Assembly: GCF_003236395.1 (NCBI RefSeq)
Contig: NZ_POUD01000077.1
Coordinates: 1 to 33,612 of the forward strand
Length of the DNA: 33,612 nucleotides
Direction: 5' to 3'
Source of the DNA: Nonomuraea aridisoli
GTDB lineage: Bacteria > Actinomycetota > Actinomycetes > Streptosporangiales > Streptosporangiaceae
A program made the position numbers and the translations under genes. Positions within the stretch are counted from its first letter, which is position 1; every line of letters begins with the position of its first letter. The notes under the pieces are model-generated. The model was not told the origin of the DNA. It was given only the letters and a program-made list of their open reading frames with translations, and did no database searches. Positions 1 to 6,475 of the stretch are shown here, one piece after another.

Positions 1-239
1 GGGTCCTGCTGTGCGAGCTGGTGGCGGGCGGCGGGCGCGACCGGCGGACGGTGACGCACATGGACCTGTGCATGCTGGCGTACTTCGGCGGCCGGGAGCG
101 CACCGAGCCGGAGCTGGCCGAGCTCGCCGGGCGTGCCGGGCTGGACCTGCGGAGCCTCACGCCGCTGCCGCCGCGGGAGTGGGGCAACTCCCTCATCGAA
201 TGCGTGGTCACGTTCGCCCCCGCTCGCGGGCATCGATGA
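1..239 (+). CDS. O-methyltransferase, C-terminal fragment (cut by window edge)
   Basis: The reading frame is open from base 3 and stops at 237-239, so only about the last 78 residues are present. The segment THMDLCMLAYFGGRERTE followed by a helix and ending in NSLIECV is the C-terminal part of the methyltransferase domain of the acetylserotonin / plant-type O-methyltransferase family (PF00891). These enzymes move a methyl group from SAM to a hydroxyl of a small aromatic or secondary-metabolite substrate. The SAM-binding motif and N-terminal dimerisation domain lie outside the window, so substrate and start cannot be judged. The next gene, also a SAM methyltransferase, follows on the same strand after 43 bp and may be cotranscribed. 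Confidence 0.75.
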   Translation, partial: VLLCELVAGGGRDRRTVTHMDLCMLAYFGGRERTEPELAELAGRAGLDLRSLTPLPPREWGNSLIECVVTFAPARGHR

Positions 240-282
240 TCTATGTTGGTGCCCTGGCCGAGGGACCGATGAGGAGGCTGCG

Positions 283-1098
283 ATGGGCGGAGAGGCCCAG
301 GAGACGGACAAGGCGGCGCTGTTCGCGCGGATCGACACCTCCGTCCCGCACCCCGCCCGGGTGTGGAACTACTGGCTGGGAGGCAAGGACAACTACGCGC
401 CCGACCGCGAGGTCGGCGAAGAGATCGTCAGGGTCATGCCGGACCTGCCGGTCAACGCGCGGGCCGAGCGGGAGTTCATCGGCCGCGCCGTGCGTCACCT
501 GGCCGGCGAGTGCGGCATCGACCAGTTCCTGGACGTCGGCACGGGCATCCCGGCGGCCGACAACACCCACGAGGTGGCGCAGCGGGTCAACCCCAGGGCG
601 CGGATCGTCTACGTCGACAACGACCCGATCGTGCTGGCCCACGCGCGGGCGCTGCTGACGAGCACGCGCGAGGGGGCCAGCGACTACATCGACGCCGACC
701 TGCGGGAGCCCGCCGCCATCGTGGAGGCGGCCGCGCGGACGCTGGACCTGTCCCGTCCGACCGCGCTGATGCTGATGGGCGTGCTGGAGTTCGTCCCCGA
801 CGCCGAGCAGGCGCACGCGTCCGTGCGTACGCTCCTGGAGGCGTTGCCGTCCGGCAGCTTCCTGGCGATCGCGCACAGCGTGCGGAGCCCTTCGATGGAC
901 GACGCCGCCGCCCAGTGGAACGCCAGCGGCGCGACCCCGCTCACCTTGCGCACGCCCGAGGAGTTGCTGGCCTTCTTCGACGGGCTGGAGCTGGTGGAGC
1001 CGGGCCTGGTGTCGCTGCCGCGGTGGCGCCCCGAGACCGGCACCAGCTACCAGGACCGTGAGGTGTTCCAGTACGGCGCCGTGGGCCGCAAGCCGTAG
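283..1098 (+). CDS. SAM-dependent methyltransferase, DUF574 family
   Basis: This is a 271-residue protein of the actinobacterial DUF574 family (PF04672), a Rossmann-fold SAM methyltransferase group whose substrates are mostly unknown. Visible signatures are PHPARVWNYWLGGKDNY near residue 22, the SAM-binding FLDVGTGIP motif at about 82-90 and the acidic VDNDP strand at about 111-115 that would contact the SAM ribose. I chose the ATG at 283 because GAGGAGG lies a few bases upstream and the family normally begins just before the ARIDTSVPHPARVW motif. Upstream in-frame ATG/GTG codons would add an unrelated extension. The gene ends in a strong hairpin at 1116-1142. The family is clear; the reaction partner is not. 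Confidence 0.85.
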   Translation: MGGEAQETDKAALFARIDTSVPHPARVWNYWLGGKDNYAPDREVGEEIVRVMPDLPVNARAEREFIGRAVRHLAGECGIDQFLDVGTGIPAADNTHEVAQRVNPRARIVYVDNDPIVLAHARALLTSTREGASDYIDADLREPAAIVEAAARTLDLSRPTALMLMGVLEFVPDAEQAHASVRTLLEALPSGSFLAIAHSVRSPSMDDAAAQWNASGATPLTLRTPEELLAFFDGLELVEPGLVSLPRWRPETGTSYQDREVFQYGAVGRKP

Positions 1099-1115
1099 TC
1101 CGCACGTCCGTGGCG

Positions 1116-1142
1116 GGTCGTCCGGTTGCTCGCCGGACGACC
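1116..1142 (+). terminator. hairpin terminator after the DUF574 gene
   Basis: GGTCGTCCGG and CCGGACGACC form a perfect 10-bp stem around a 7-nt loop, followed by TTTGCAGTTT. It begins 17 nt after the stop codon, as expected for an actinobacterial intrinsic terminator with a short T tract. Confidence 0.75.
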
Positions 1143-1153
1143 TTTGCAGTTTG

Positions 1154-1190
1154 TCGAACGACGAGTCCGGATTTTTCAACATTCGTTCGA
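1154..1190. promoter_or_regulatory. inverted repeat upstream of the secreted peptidase gene
   Basis: TCGAACGA at 1154-1161 and TCGTTCGA at 1183-1190 are exact reverse complements 21 nt apart, in an AT-richer part of the gap before the gene starting at 1259. A related ATCGAAACGAT lies about 30 bp further on. It could be an operator or a promoter-region structure. I do not recognise the motif. Confidence 0.3.
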
Positions 1191-1258
1191 TGACACCTCC
1201 CCCAGCCCTACCTACGCTCATCGAAACGATCAGAGCGCTTGTGGGTCGGAGAGGTTGC

Positions 1259-3148
1259 ATGAGATTCTCCAGAACGGTCTCTGTCTTATCGGTCACCGCG
1301 GTGGTGACAGCGTTGGGAATGGGCACCCCGTCGTCGGCGGAGGTGCAGCCGACCGGCATTTCGGTCGAGAACGGCGTGACACAACCGGTGTTCGCCTACT
1401 CCGAAGCGATCCAGGAAGTCGTCTACGTCGAAACCCCGATGGACAGCGACGGCGACGGAAGCAATGACCTGATCGCCATGGACATCATCCGCCCCGCCGA
1501 AACCGAGTCGGGCGTGAAGATCCCCACCATCATGGAGGCGAGCCCCTACTACGGCCGCTCGTCCCAGCCGCCGCCGGACCGCACGCGCGGCTTCCCCGGC
1601 TGGTGGGACGAGTACTTCGTGCCGCGCGGTTACGCCATCGCCCAGGTCGAGATGCAGGGCACGGGCCGGTCGTTCGGCTGCCCGACCACCGGCGGCCCCG
1701 AGGACACCATCAGCATCAAGGCCGCCGTCGACTGGCTCAACGGCCGGGCGCGCGGCTTCTACGCCGACGGCAGCGAGGCCGTCGCCGGCTGGAGCACCGG
1801 GAACGTCGGCATGCAGGGCGTCTCCTACGTCGGCACGCTGCCCAACGCCGTCGCCACCGAAGGCGTCCCGGGCCTGCGCACGGTCGTGCCGATCGCGGCG
1901 ATCTCCGACTGGTACAGCTACGCCAACGACCAGGGCGTCGCCTGGGCCAGCTGGGGCACCCGGTACACCGAGTACCTGGCGAACTACGTCTCCGTCGGCC
2001 GTAGCGCCCCGGGCTCGGCGTCGGCCCCGGCGTGCGAGTCCCGCATCGAGGCGCTCGGCGACGCCGAGCAGGCCGGCGACAGCGACTTCACGCCGTTCTG
2101 GCAGGATCGCAGCTACCTCCCCGACGCCAACAAGATCAAGACCGGCAAGACGTCGGTGTTCATGGTCCACGGCATGACGGACTACAACGTCAAGACCATG
2201 CACTTCGCGAACCTCTGGTACGAGGTCGCCAAGCGGCAGATGCCGCGCAAGATCTGGATCCACCGCGGCGCCCACTCCAACCCCACGAGCTTCCGCAACG
2301 CCGAATGGCAGAGCGTGATGCACCGGTGGATGGACCACTGGCTGTACGACGTCGACAACGGCGTCATGGACGAGCCGATGGCGGACATCCAGCGTCCCGA
2401 CGGCTCGTGGGAGACGCATTCGAGCTGGCCGGACGCGAGCACGTCCGCGGTGAGCCTGTCGTTCGGCCCGGCCACCGGCGAGGTCGCCGGCACCCTGTCG
2501 GCCGACGCCACCACCGGTAACCCGACGCAGAGCTTCGTCGACCAGATCGAGTCCCAGGCCGTCAAGGTCGGGGACCCGTCCGAGGCCCGGCCGGGCCGGC
2601 TGGTCTACGTCACCCCGCCGCTGACCGAGGAGCTGCGGCTGTCCGGCACGCCGAGCCTCGACGTACGGATGTCCACGAACGCGACGGGCGCGCTGCTGTC
2701 GGCGATGGTGGTCGACTACGGCGAGGGCCCGACGGTCACCGTGGCCGGCAAGGAGCCGCTGGAGCTGGTGCAGGAGCCGTGCCAGCCGGAGGACCTGGTC
2801 AACCTCACCGGCTGCGCGACGCCCGTGGAGGTCACCGAGGCCATCACGCCGCAGCGGGTGCTCGCCTGGGGCCACGTGAACGCGCAGAACATGCCGGACC
2901 TGCGGCGGAGCGACGACCTCACCCCCGGCAAGAAGTACCAGGTGCGGTGGAACACCCTGCCGACCGAGCACGTCATCCCCGCCGGTCACCGCATCGGGCT
3001 GGTCCTGACCGGCAACTACAACGCCGACCCGGGCCAGGTCCGCCCGGCCCGCGACCAGGTGTCGGTCGGCAGCGAGATCACGATCGACCTGAACGGCAGC
3101 AAGCTCACCCTCCCGGTCGTCAACGGAACCGACGGCCTGCGTTTCTGA
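1259..3148 (+). CDS. secreted Xaa-Pro dipeptidyl-peptidase / CocE-NonD family hydrolase (S15)
   Basis: This 629-residue exported alpha/beta hydrolase belongs to the S15/CocE group, which cleaves X-Pro dipeptides from peptides or hydrolyses esters. A signal peptide (MRFSRTVSV plus a hydrophobic stretch ending SSA) is followed by the mature enzyme near residue 28. The catalytic triad can be read as Ser189 in GVSYVG, Asp308 in HGMTDYNV and His339 in RGAHSNP. The last ~200 residues form the C-terminal beta-sandwich (PepX_C, with RLVYVTPPLTEELRLSGTP). The start at 1259 has GGAGAGG upstream and gives a proper signal peptide. A Ca-loop-like DSDGDGSND lies at about residue 60. Peptidase or esterase specificity cannot be settled from sequence. 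The gene is monocistronic between two hairpins. Confidence 0.85.
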   Translation: MRFSRTVSVLSVTAVVTALGMGTPSSAEVQPTGISVENGVTQPVFAYSEAIQEVVYVETPMDSDGDGSNDLIAMDIIRPAETESGVKIPTIMEASPYYGRSSQPPPDRTRGFPGWWDEYFVPRGYAIAQVEMQGTGRSFGCPTTGGPEDTISIKAAVDWLNGRARGFYADGSEAVAGWSTGNVGMQGVSYVGTLPNAVATEGVPGLRTVVPIAAISDWYSYANDQGVAWASWGTRYTEYLANYVSVGRSAPGSASAPACESRIEALGDAEQAGDSDFTPFWQDRSYLPDANKIKTGKTSVFMVHGMTDYNVKTMHFANLWYEVAKRQMPRKIWIHRGAHSNPTSFRNAEWQSVMHRWMDHWLYDVDNGVMDEPMADIQRPDGSWETHSSWPDASTSAVSLSFGPATGEVAGTLSADATTGNPTQSFVDQIESQAVKVGDPSEARPGRLVYVTPPLTEELRLSGTPSLDVRMSTNATGALLSAMVVDYGEGPTVTVAGKEPLELVQEPCQPEDLVNLTGCATPVEVTEAITPQRVLAWGHVNAQNMPDLRRSDDLTPGKKYQVRWNTLPTEHVIPAGHRIGLVLTGNYNADPGQVRPARDQVSVGSEITIDLNGSKLTLPVVNGTDGLRF

Positions 3149-3154
3149 CCGAAC

Positions 3155-3194
3155 GACGTGCCCCGGCGACCGCATCCGGCCGCCGGGGCACGTC
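3155..3194 (+). terminator. strong hairpin after the S15 peptidase
   Basis: GACGTGCCCCGGCG (3155-3168) pairs perfectly with CGCCGGGGCACGTC (3181-3194) across a 12-nt loop, 6 nt after the stop codon. It probably terminates the peptidase transcript. Some read-through into the gene at 3217 is possible. Confidence 0.7.
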
Positions 3195-3216
3195 CCTGCG
3201 ACAGGAAAGCCGCGCC

Positions 3217-3669
3217 ATGCACCAGGACGGCCGCGCCGCGGCATCGTTGTGGCAGCTCGCCAGGGACAGGCGGGTCAGGTCCCGCGTGGCCGCGGCGCGG
3301 TCCCCCGAAGCAGGCCGGGAGATCCTCGAATTCCTCGTCACGGACGGCTCCGCGACCGTACGGCGAGCCGTCGCCGCCCGGGACGACCCCGGCCTGCTCC
3401 GGACCCTCGCCGGCGACCCCGATCTGAGAACCCGGCAGGCCGTCGTGGAGAACCCGCACTGCCCGCCGGACGTCCTGCGCCGGCTCGTGGCCGAGTACGA
3501 CGGGCTGGAGCCCGAGATCGCCCGCCTCCTCATGGAGGACGGCGCCCGCGAGGTCAAGGAGAGCCTGGCCGCGCACACCGCCCTGCCCGAACTGCTCGCC
3601 GCGATGGTCACGCATCCGGACCTCGCGTTCCGCGTGGCGCGGCAGGCGGCGGAGGCGTTGCGCAGATAG
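3217..3669 (+). CDS. small LRV/HEAT-like repeat protein
   Basis: This 150-residue soluble protein is built of about five helical repeats of 20-25 residues. Each repeat has an R-x-x-V/A-A core followed by a turn and P..LL.xLA, for example VRRAVAARDDPGLLRTLAGD and TRQAVVENPHCPPDVLRRL. This resembles leucine-rich-repeat-variant (LRV, PF01816) and HEAT solenoids, which normally bind proteins or act as scaffolds. No catalytic motif is visible. The ATG at 3217 has AGGAAAG upstream and starts just after the preceding hairpin. Third-position GC bias fits a real gene. The function is unknown. Confidence 0.65.
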   Translation: MHQDGRAAASLWQLARDRRVRSRVAAARSPEAGREILEFLVTDGSATVRRAVAARDDPGLLRTLAGDPDLRTRQAVVENPHCPPDVLRRLVAEYDGLEPEIARLLMEDGAREVKESLAAHTALPELLAAMVTHPDLAFRVARQAAEALRR

Positions 3670-3705
3670 GTCTGACATTTCACGACAACTGAAGGTCAAT
3701 AGCGG

Positions 3706-3734
3706 TTGACTCGGCATACGGTATTGCGTATACG
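3706..3734 (+). promoter_or_regulatory. promoter of the gamma-glutamyltransferase gene with overlapping palindrome
   Basis: TTGACT (3706-3711) is separated by 17 bp from TATACG (3729-3734), a good sigma-70-like pair. The -10 lies within the perfect 8-bp palindrome CGTATACG (3727-3734), and ATACG-N6-CGTAT also spans the spacer, so a repressor site over the -10 is plausible. The predicted leader is about 60 nt. Confidence 0.6.
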
Positions 3735-3800
3735 AGTGATCAGGCGCATCTCGTGTTCCGAGGATGCCGCTCCTGAGGTCGTTCGACAGAGAGGGAGCCC

Positions 3801-5657
3801 ATGAGGCGCAAGGGCCGATTACTGCCCCTGACCGTCACCCTGCTCGTCCTGCTCGGCATGAGCCCCGGCCCGGGGCTCGCCCAGCAACAACCCGGCTCGC
3901 CGACCCCGTTCGGCAAACCGAACGCCGCCACCCCCAACCCCGGCGTGAACAACACCGCGGTACCGGCCACCCGCCCGGTCGGCTACCTGGACCAGACCCG
4001 ATCCGAGGTGCTGGCCCGCAACGGCATCGCCGCCACCAGCAACCCGCTCGCCACCGCCGCCGCCGAACGCATCCTGCTCCAAGGCGGGAACGCGATCGAC
4101 GCCGCCGTGGCCGCGTCGGCGACGCTCGGCGTCGTCGAGCCGATGAGCACCGGCATGGGCGGCGACCTCTTCGCGATCGTCTGGTCGGCGAAGGACAAGA
4201 AGCTCTACTCGCTCGCGTCGAGCGGGTGGGCGCCCAAGGCGTGGACCCCCGAGTACTTCACCGAGACGCTCGGCGTGGACGAGGTGCCCGGCAGGGGCAT
4301 CAACTCCGCGGTCGTGCCCGGCACCGTCTCCGGCTGGGACGCGCTGCTGAAGCGCTTCGGCAGCATGGGCTTCAAGGACGTGCTGGAACCGGCCGCCACG
4401 TACGCGGAGCAGGGTTTCCCCATCCACGAGCGCATGCACGGCCAGTGGCGCTCGTCGGTCAGCACACTGCGGCAGGACCCGGACTCTGCGCGGACGTGGC
4501 TGCCCGGCGGCCAGGCGCCCGAGCTCTACAGCGTCTTCCGCAACCCGGAGATGGCCCGCACCCTGGACGTGCTGCGCAAGAAGGGCCGCGACGCCTTCTA
4601 CAAGGGTGAGATCGCCGAGGCGATCGTGGCGAAGTCGCGGGCGGCCGGCGGCGTGATGGCCCGCGACGACCTGGCGGAGTACCGGTCGGAGTGGGTGACA
4701 CCCCTGTCCACCAAGTACCACGGCTACGACGTGCACCAGCTGCCGCCGCCCGGCCAGGGGTTCGCGGCCCTGGAGATGCTGAACATCCTCGACGTGTGCG
4801 TGCCGCGGCTCGGGTTCGACCTGGGTGAGCTGGGGCCGCGTGACCCGCGGTACTGGCACCTGCTCATCGAGGCGAAGAAGCTCGCCTACTCCGACCTGCA
4901 CACCCACAACGCCGACCCGAAGTTCGCCGCCCCGCCGCTGGACCGGCTGCTGTCGAAGGAGTACGCGGCGACGCTGTGCTCGAAGATCGACCCCGACCGG
5001 GCGACCCCGCTCGAGGTCAACGGCAGTGACCTGGGCGGCACGGTCTACTTCGCCACGGCGGACCGGTGGGGCAACATGGTCTCGCTGGTCAACAGCAACT
5101 ACTCCGACTTCGGCTCCAAGGTGACCATCCCCGGGTACGGCTTCGTGCTGGCCAACCGCGGATCCGGCTTCACCCTCGACGCCGACCACCCGAACGTGGT
5201 GGCGCCGCGCAAACGGCCGTTCATCACCATCATCGCCAGCTTCATCACCAAGGACGGCAAGCCGGTGATGGCGTTCGGCAACATGGGCGGCGGCACCCAG
5301 CCGCAGGCCCACGCGCAGCACATCATCAACATGATCGATCTCGGCATGAACGTCCAGGCCACCACCGACGTCGCCCGCTTCGACCACAGCCAGTCGAACG
5401 ACGTCACCAGCCTGGACTCCTACCTGTTCGACCTCGTCGGCCCGCGGCTGCAGGAGATGGGCCACCGGCTCAACCGGGCCAACGGGCACGCGGGCGGCTA
5501 CCAGGGCATCCTGTTCGAGCCCGATCCGCGCCTGCCCGAGCCCATCCTGCCCAGCGGGAAGGGCGAGCGGCGCGGCGAAGCCTACGAACGCCCGGTGAAC
5601 GGCGTCTACCGCGCCGGCTCCGACCCGCGCAAGGACGGCCACGCCGGAGGCTGGTGA
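3801..5657 (+). CDS. ggt: secreted gamma-glutamyltransferase
   Basis: This 618-residue gamma-glutamyltransferase precursor transfers or hydrolyses the gamma-glutamyl group of glutathione and related compounds outside the membrane. An N-terminal signal (MRRKGRLLPL, hydrophobic core, GLAQ) is followed by a Pro/Asn-rich linker. Family signatures include NPLATAAAERILLQGGNAIDAAVAA, EPMSTGMGGD and, at the processing site, GGTVYFATADRWGN, where Thr414 would be the N-terminal nucleophile of the small subunit after autocleavage. The glycine-rich NMGGGTQPQ loop follows. The start at 3801 has GAGGG upstream and a clear promoter at 3706-3734. Homologues of this type can also act on acyl-amide substrates such as cephalosporins, so the exact substrate is open. 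Confidence 0.88.
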   Translation: MRRKGRLLPLTVTLLVLLGMSPGPGLAQQQPGSPTPFGKPNAATPNPGVNNTAVPATRPVGYLDQTRSEVLARNGIAATSNPLATAAAERILLQGGNAIDAAVAASATLGVVEPMSTGMGGDLFAIVWSAKDKKLYSLASSGWAPKAWTPEYFTETLGVDEVPGRGINSAVVPGTVSGWDALLKRFGSMGFKDVLEPAATYAEQGFPIHERMHGQWRSSVSTLRQDPDSARTWLPGGQAPELYSVFRNPEMARTLDVLRKKGRDAFYKGEIAEAIVAKSRAAGGVMARDDLAEYRSEWVTPLSTKYHGYDVHQLPPPGQGFAALEMLNILDVCVPRLGFDLGELGPRDPRYWHLLIEAKKLAYSDLHTHNADPKFAAPPLDRLLSKEYAATLCSKIDPDRATPLEVNGSDLGGTVYFATADRWGNMVSLVNSNYSDFGSKVTIPGYGFVLANRGSGFTLDADHPNVVAPRKRPFITIIASFITKDGKPVMAFGNMGGGTQPQAHAQHIINMIDLGMNVQATTDVARFDHSQSNDVTSLDSYLFDLVGPRLQEMGHRLNRANGHAGGYQGILFEPDPRLPEPILPSGKGERRGEAYERPVNGVYRAGSDPRKDGHAGGW

Positions 5658-5668
5658 CCCGGAAACGG

Positions 5669-5695
5669 CGGACGGCCTGCACGCCAGGCCGTCCG
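5669..5695. terminator. bidirectional terminator between ggt and the VOC gene
   Basis: CGGACGGCCTG (5669-5679) and CAGGCCGTCCG (5685-5695) form a perfect 11-bp stem around CACGC, followed by TTGTCC. It lies between two convergent genes and can serve both strands. Confidence 0.8.
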
Positions 5696-5734
5696 TTGTC
5701 CCTCGGCCACGGCTCCCGGTGAGTCCGGGAGTGG

Positions 5735-6115
5735 TCAGCCGCCGCCGTACGGGACGGTGATGATCTCCAGGTTGTGGCCGTTGGGGTCGGACCAGTAGAG
5801 GCCGCGACCGCCGTCGTTGGTGTTGATCTGGCCGGGACGCTGGTGGTGCGGATCGGCCCAGAACGTCAGGCCGCGCTCCTTGATCCGCCCCCAGATCGCG
5901 TCGAACTCCTCCTCGCTGACCAGGAACGCGTAGTGCTGCGACGGCACCGCCTCGCTCACCTGGACGACGTCGAGCGAGACGCCGTTGGAGAGCGTGACGA
6001 CGCGGAACGGACCGTAGACCGGCGCGGGCTCCAGCCCGAGCACGTCGACCAGGAACGCGGCGGTCTCATCTCTGTCCTTGGCCGCCACGATCGTGTGATT
6101 CAGCTGGACGGACAT
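5735..6115 (-). CDS. VOC (glyoxalase/bleomycin-resistance fold) family protein
   Basis: This is a complete 126-residue single-domain vicinal-oxygen-chelate protein with two beta-alpha-beta-beta-beta modules. The first begins LNHTIVAAKDRDETAAFLVDVLGL with His7 as a likely metal ligand. The second contains QHYAFLVSEEEFDAIW and ends GLYWSDPNGHNLEIIT, where the C-terminal Glu is the usual last metal ligand. Members are metal-dependent isomerases, dioxygenases or drug-sequestering proteins. The class cannot be assigned from one short domain. It has its own terminator and no obvious partner gene. Confidence 0.8.
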   Translation of the reverse strand: MSVQLNHTIVAAKDRDETAAFLVDVLGLEPAPVYGPFRVVTLSNGVSLDVVQVSEAVPSQHYAFLVSEEEFDAIWGRIKERGLTFWADPHHQRPGQINTNDGGRGLYWSDPNGHNLEIITVPYGGG

Positions 6116-6137
6116 ACCTCCAGGCTACTTGACTGCT

Positions 6138-6158
6138 CCCCTCCCTGAAGGGAAGGGG
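6138..6158 (-). repeat. hairpin resembling a TnpB-element right end
   Basis: On the minus strand CCCCT-TCCCT-TC-AGGG-AGGGG folds into nine base pairs with one bulged base, then GAGCAGTCAAG follows. The neighbour at 6421-6436 shares the CTTCAG apex. Confidence 0.45.
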
Positions 6159-6420
6159 ATTCCTGGCTCACGCTGCCTCCTGCCCCAGCGGGTCGGGAGG
6201 TCTTACGCGATCAGCACCAGCCGGGTTGGTCGTCCCCGCCAGGCCGAACCCGGCCTTCATACGTGGCCGGCCGCCCAGGCGGAGTCCGCCCGGCGATCCC
6301 TCGACTCCGAAATCGTCCACCGCTTGGAGACCGATCGCGAGTCCGCCGAGGCAGACGACGCATCGCCCTGACGGCGATTCGTCTCTCCCCGCCCCGCTTC
6401 GCAGCAGTCCGAATTCCTCA

Positions 6421-6436
6421 CCGGCCTGAAGGCCGG
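6421..6436 (-). repeat. perfect hairpin CCGGCC-TTCA-GGCCGG
   Basis: The stem of six G/C pairs around a TTCA loop (minus strand) has the same orientation and apex as the hairpin at 6138-6158. It may be a second TnpB-element end or, less likely, a terminator for the glycosidase gene ending at 6476. Confidence 0.45.
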
Positions 6437-6475
6437 AGCATCCTTCGGAGACACAGGTGAAGCGGTCCAGGCCGG

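Larger units (their letters stand above)
6120..6470 (-). mobile_element. possible remnant of an IS200/IS605-type (TnpB) element
   Basis: This gene-free stretch has no intact transposase. Read on the minus strand it holds two hairpins with the same CCTTCAGG-type apex, at 6421-6436 and 6138-6158. The second is followed by GAGCAGTCAAGT, which resembles the right end / omega-RNA 3' end of actinobacterial TnpB elements. A short minus-strand frame ending GQEAA with its stop at 6168 lies just before the second hairpin, in the position of a TnpB C-terminus. No TnpB catalytic motif is visible. I judge this from recalled general appearance of such ends, so it is tentative. Confidence 0.35.
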
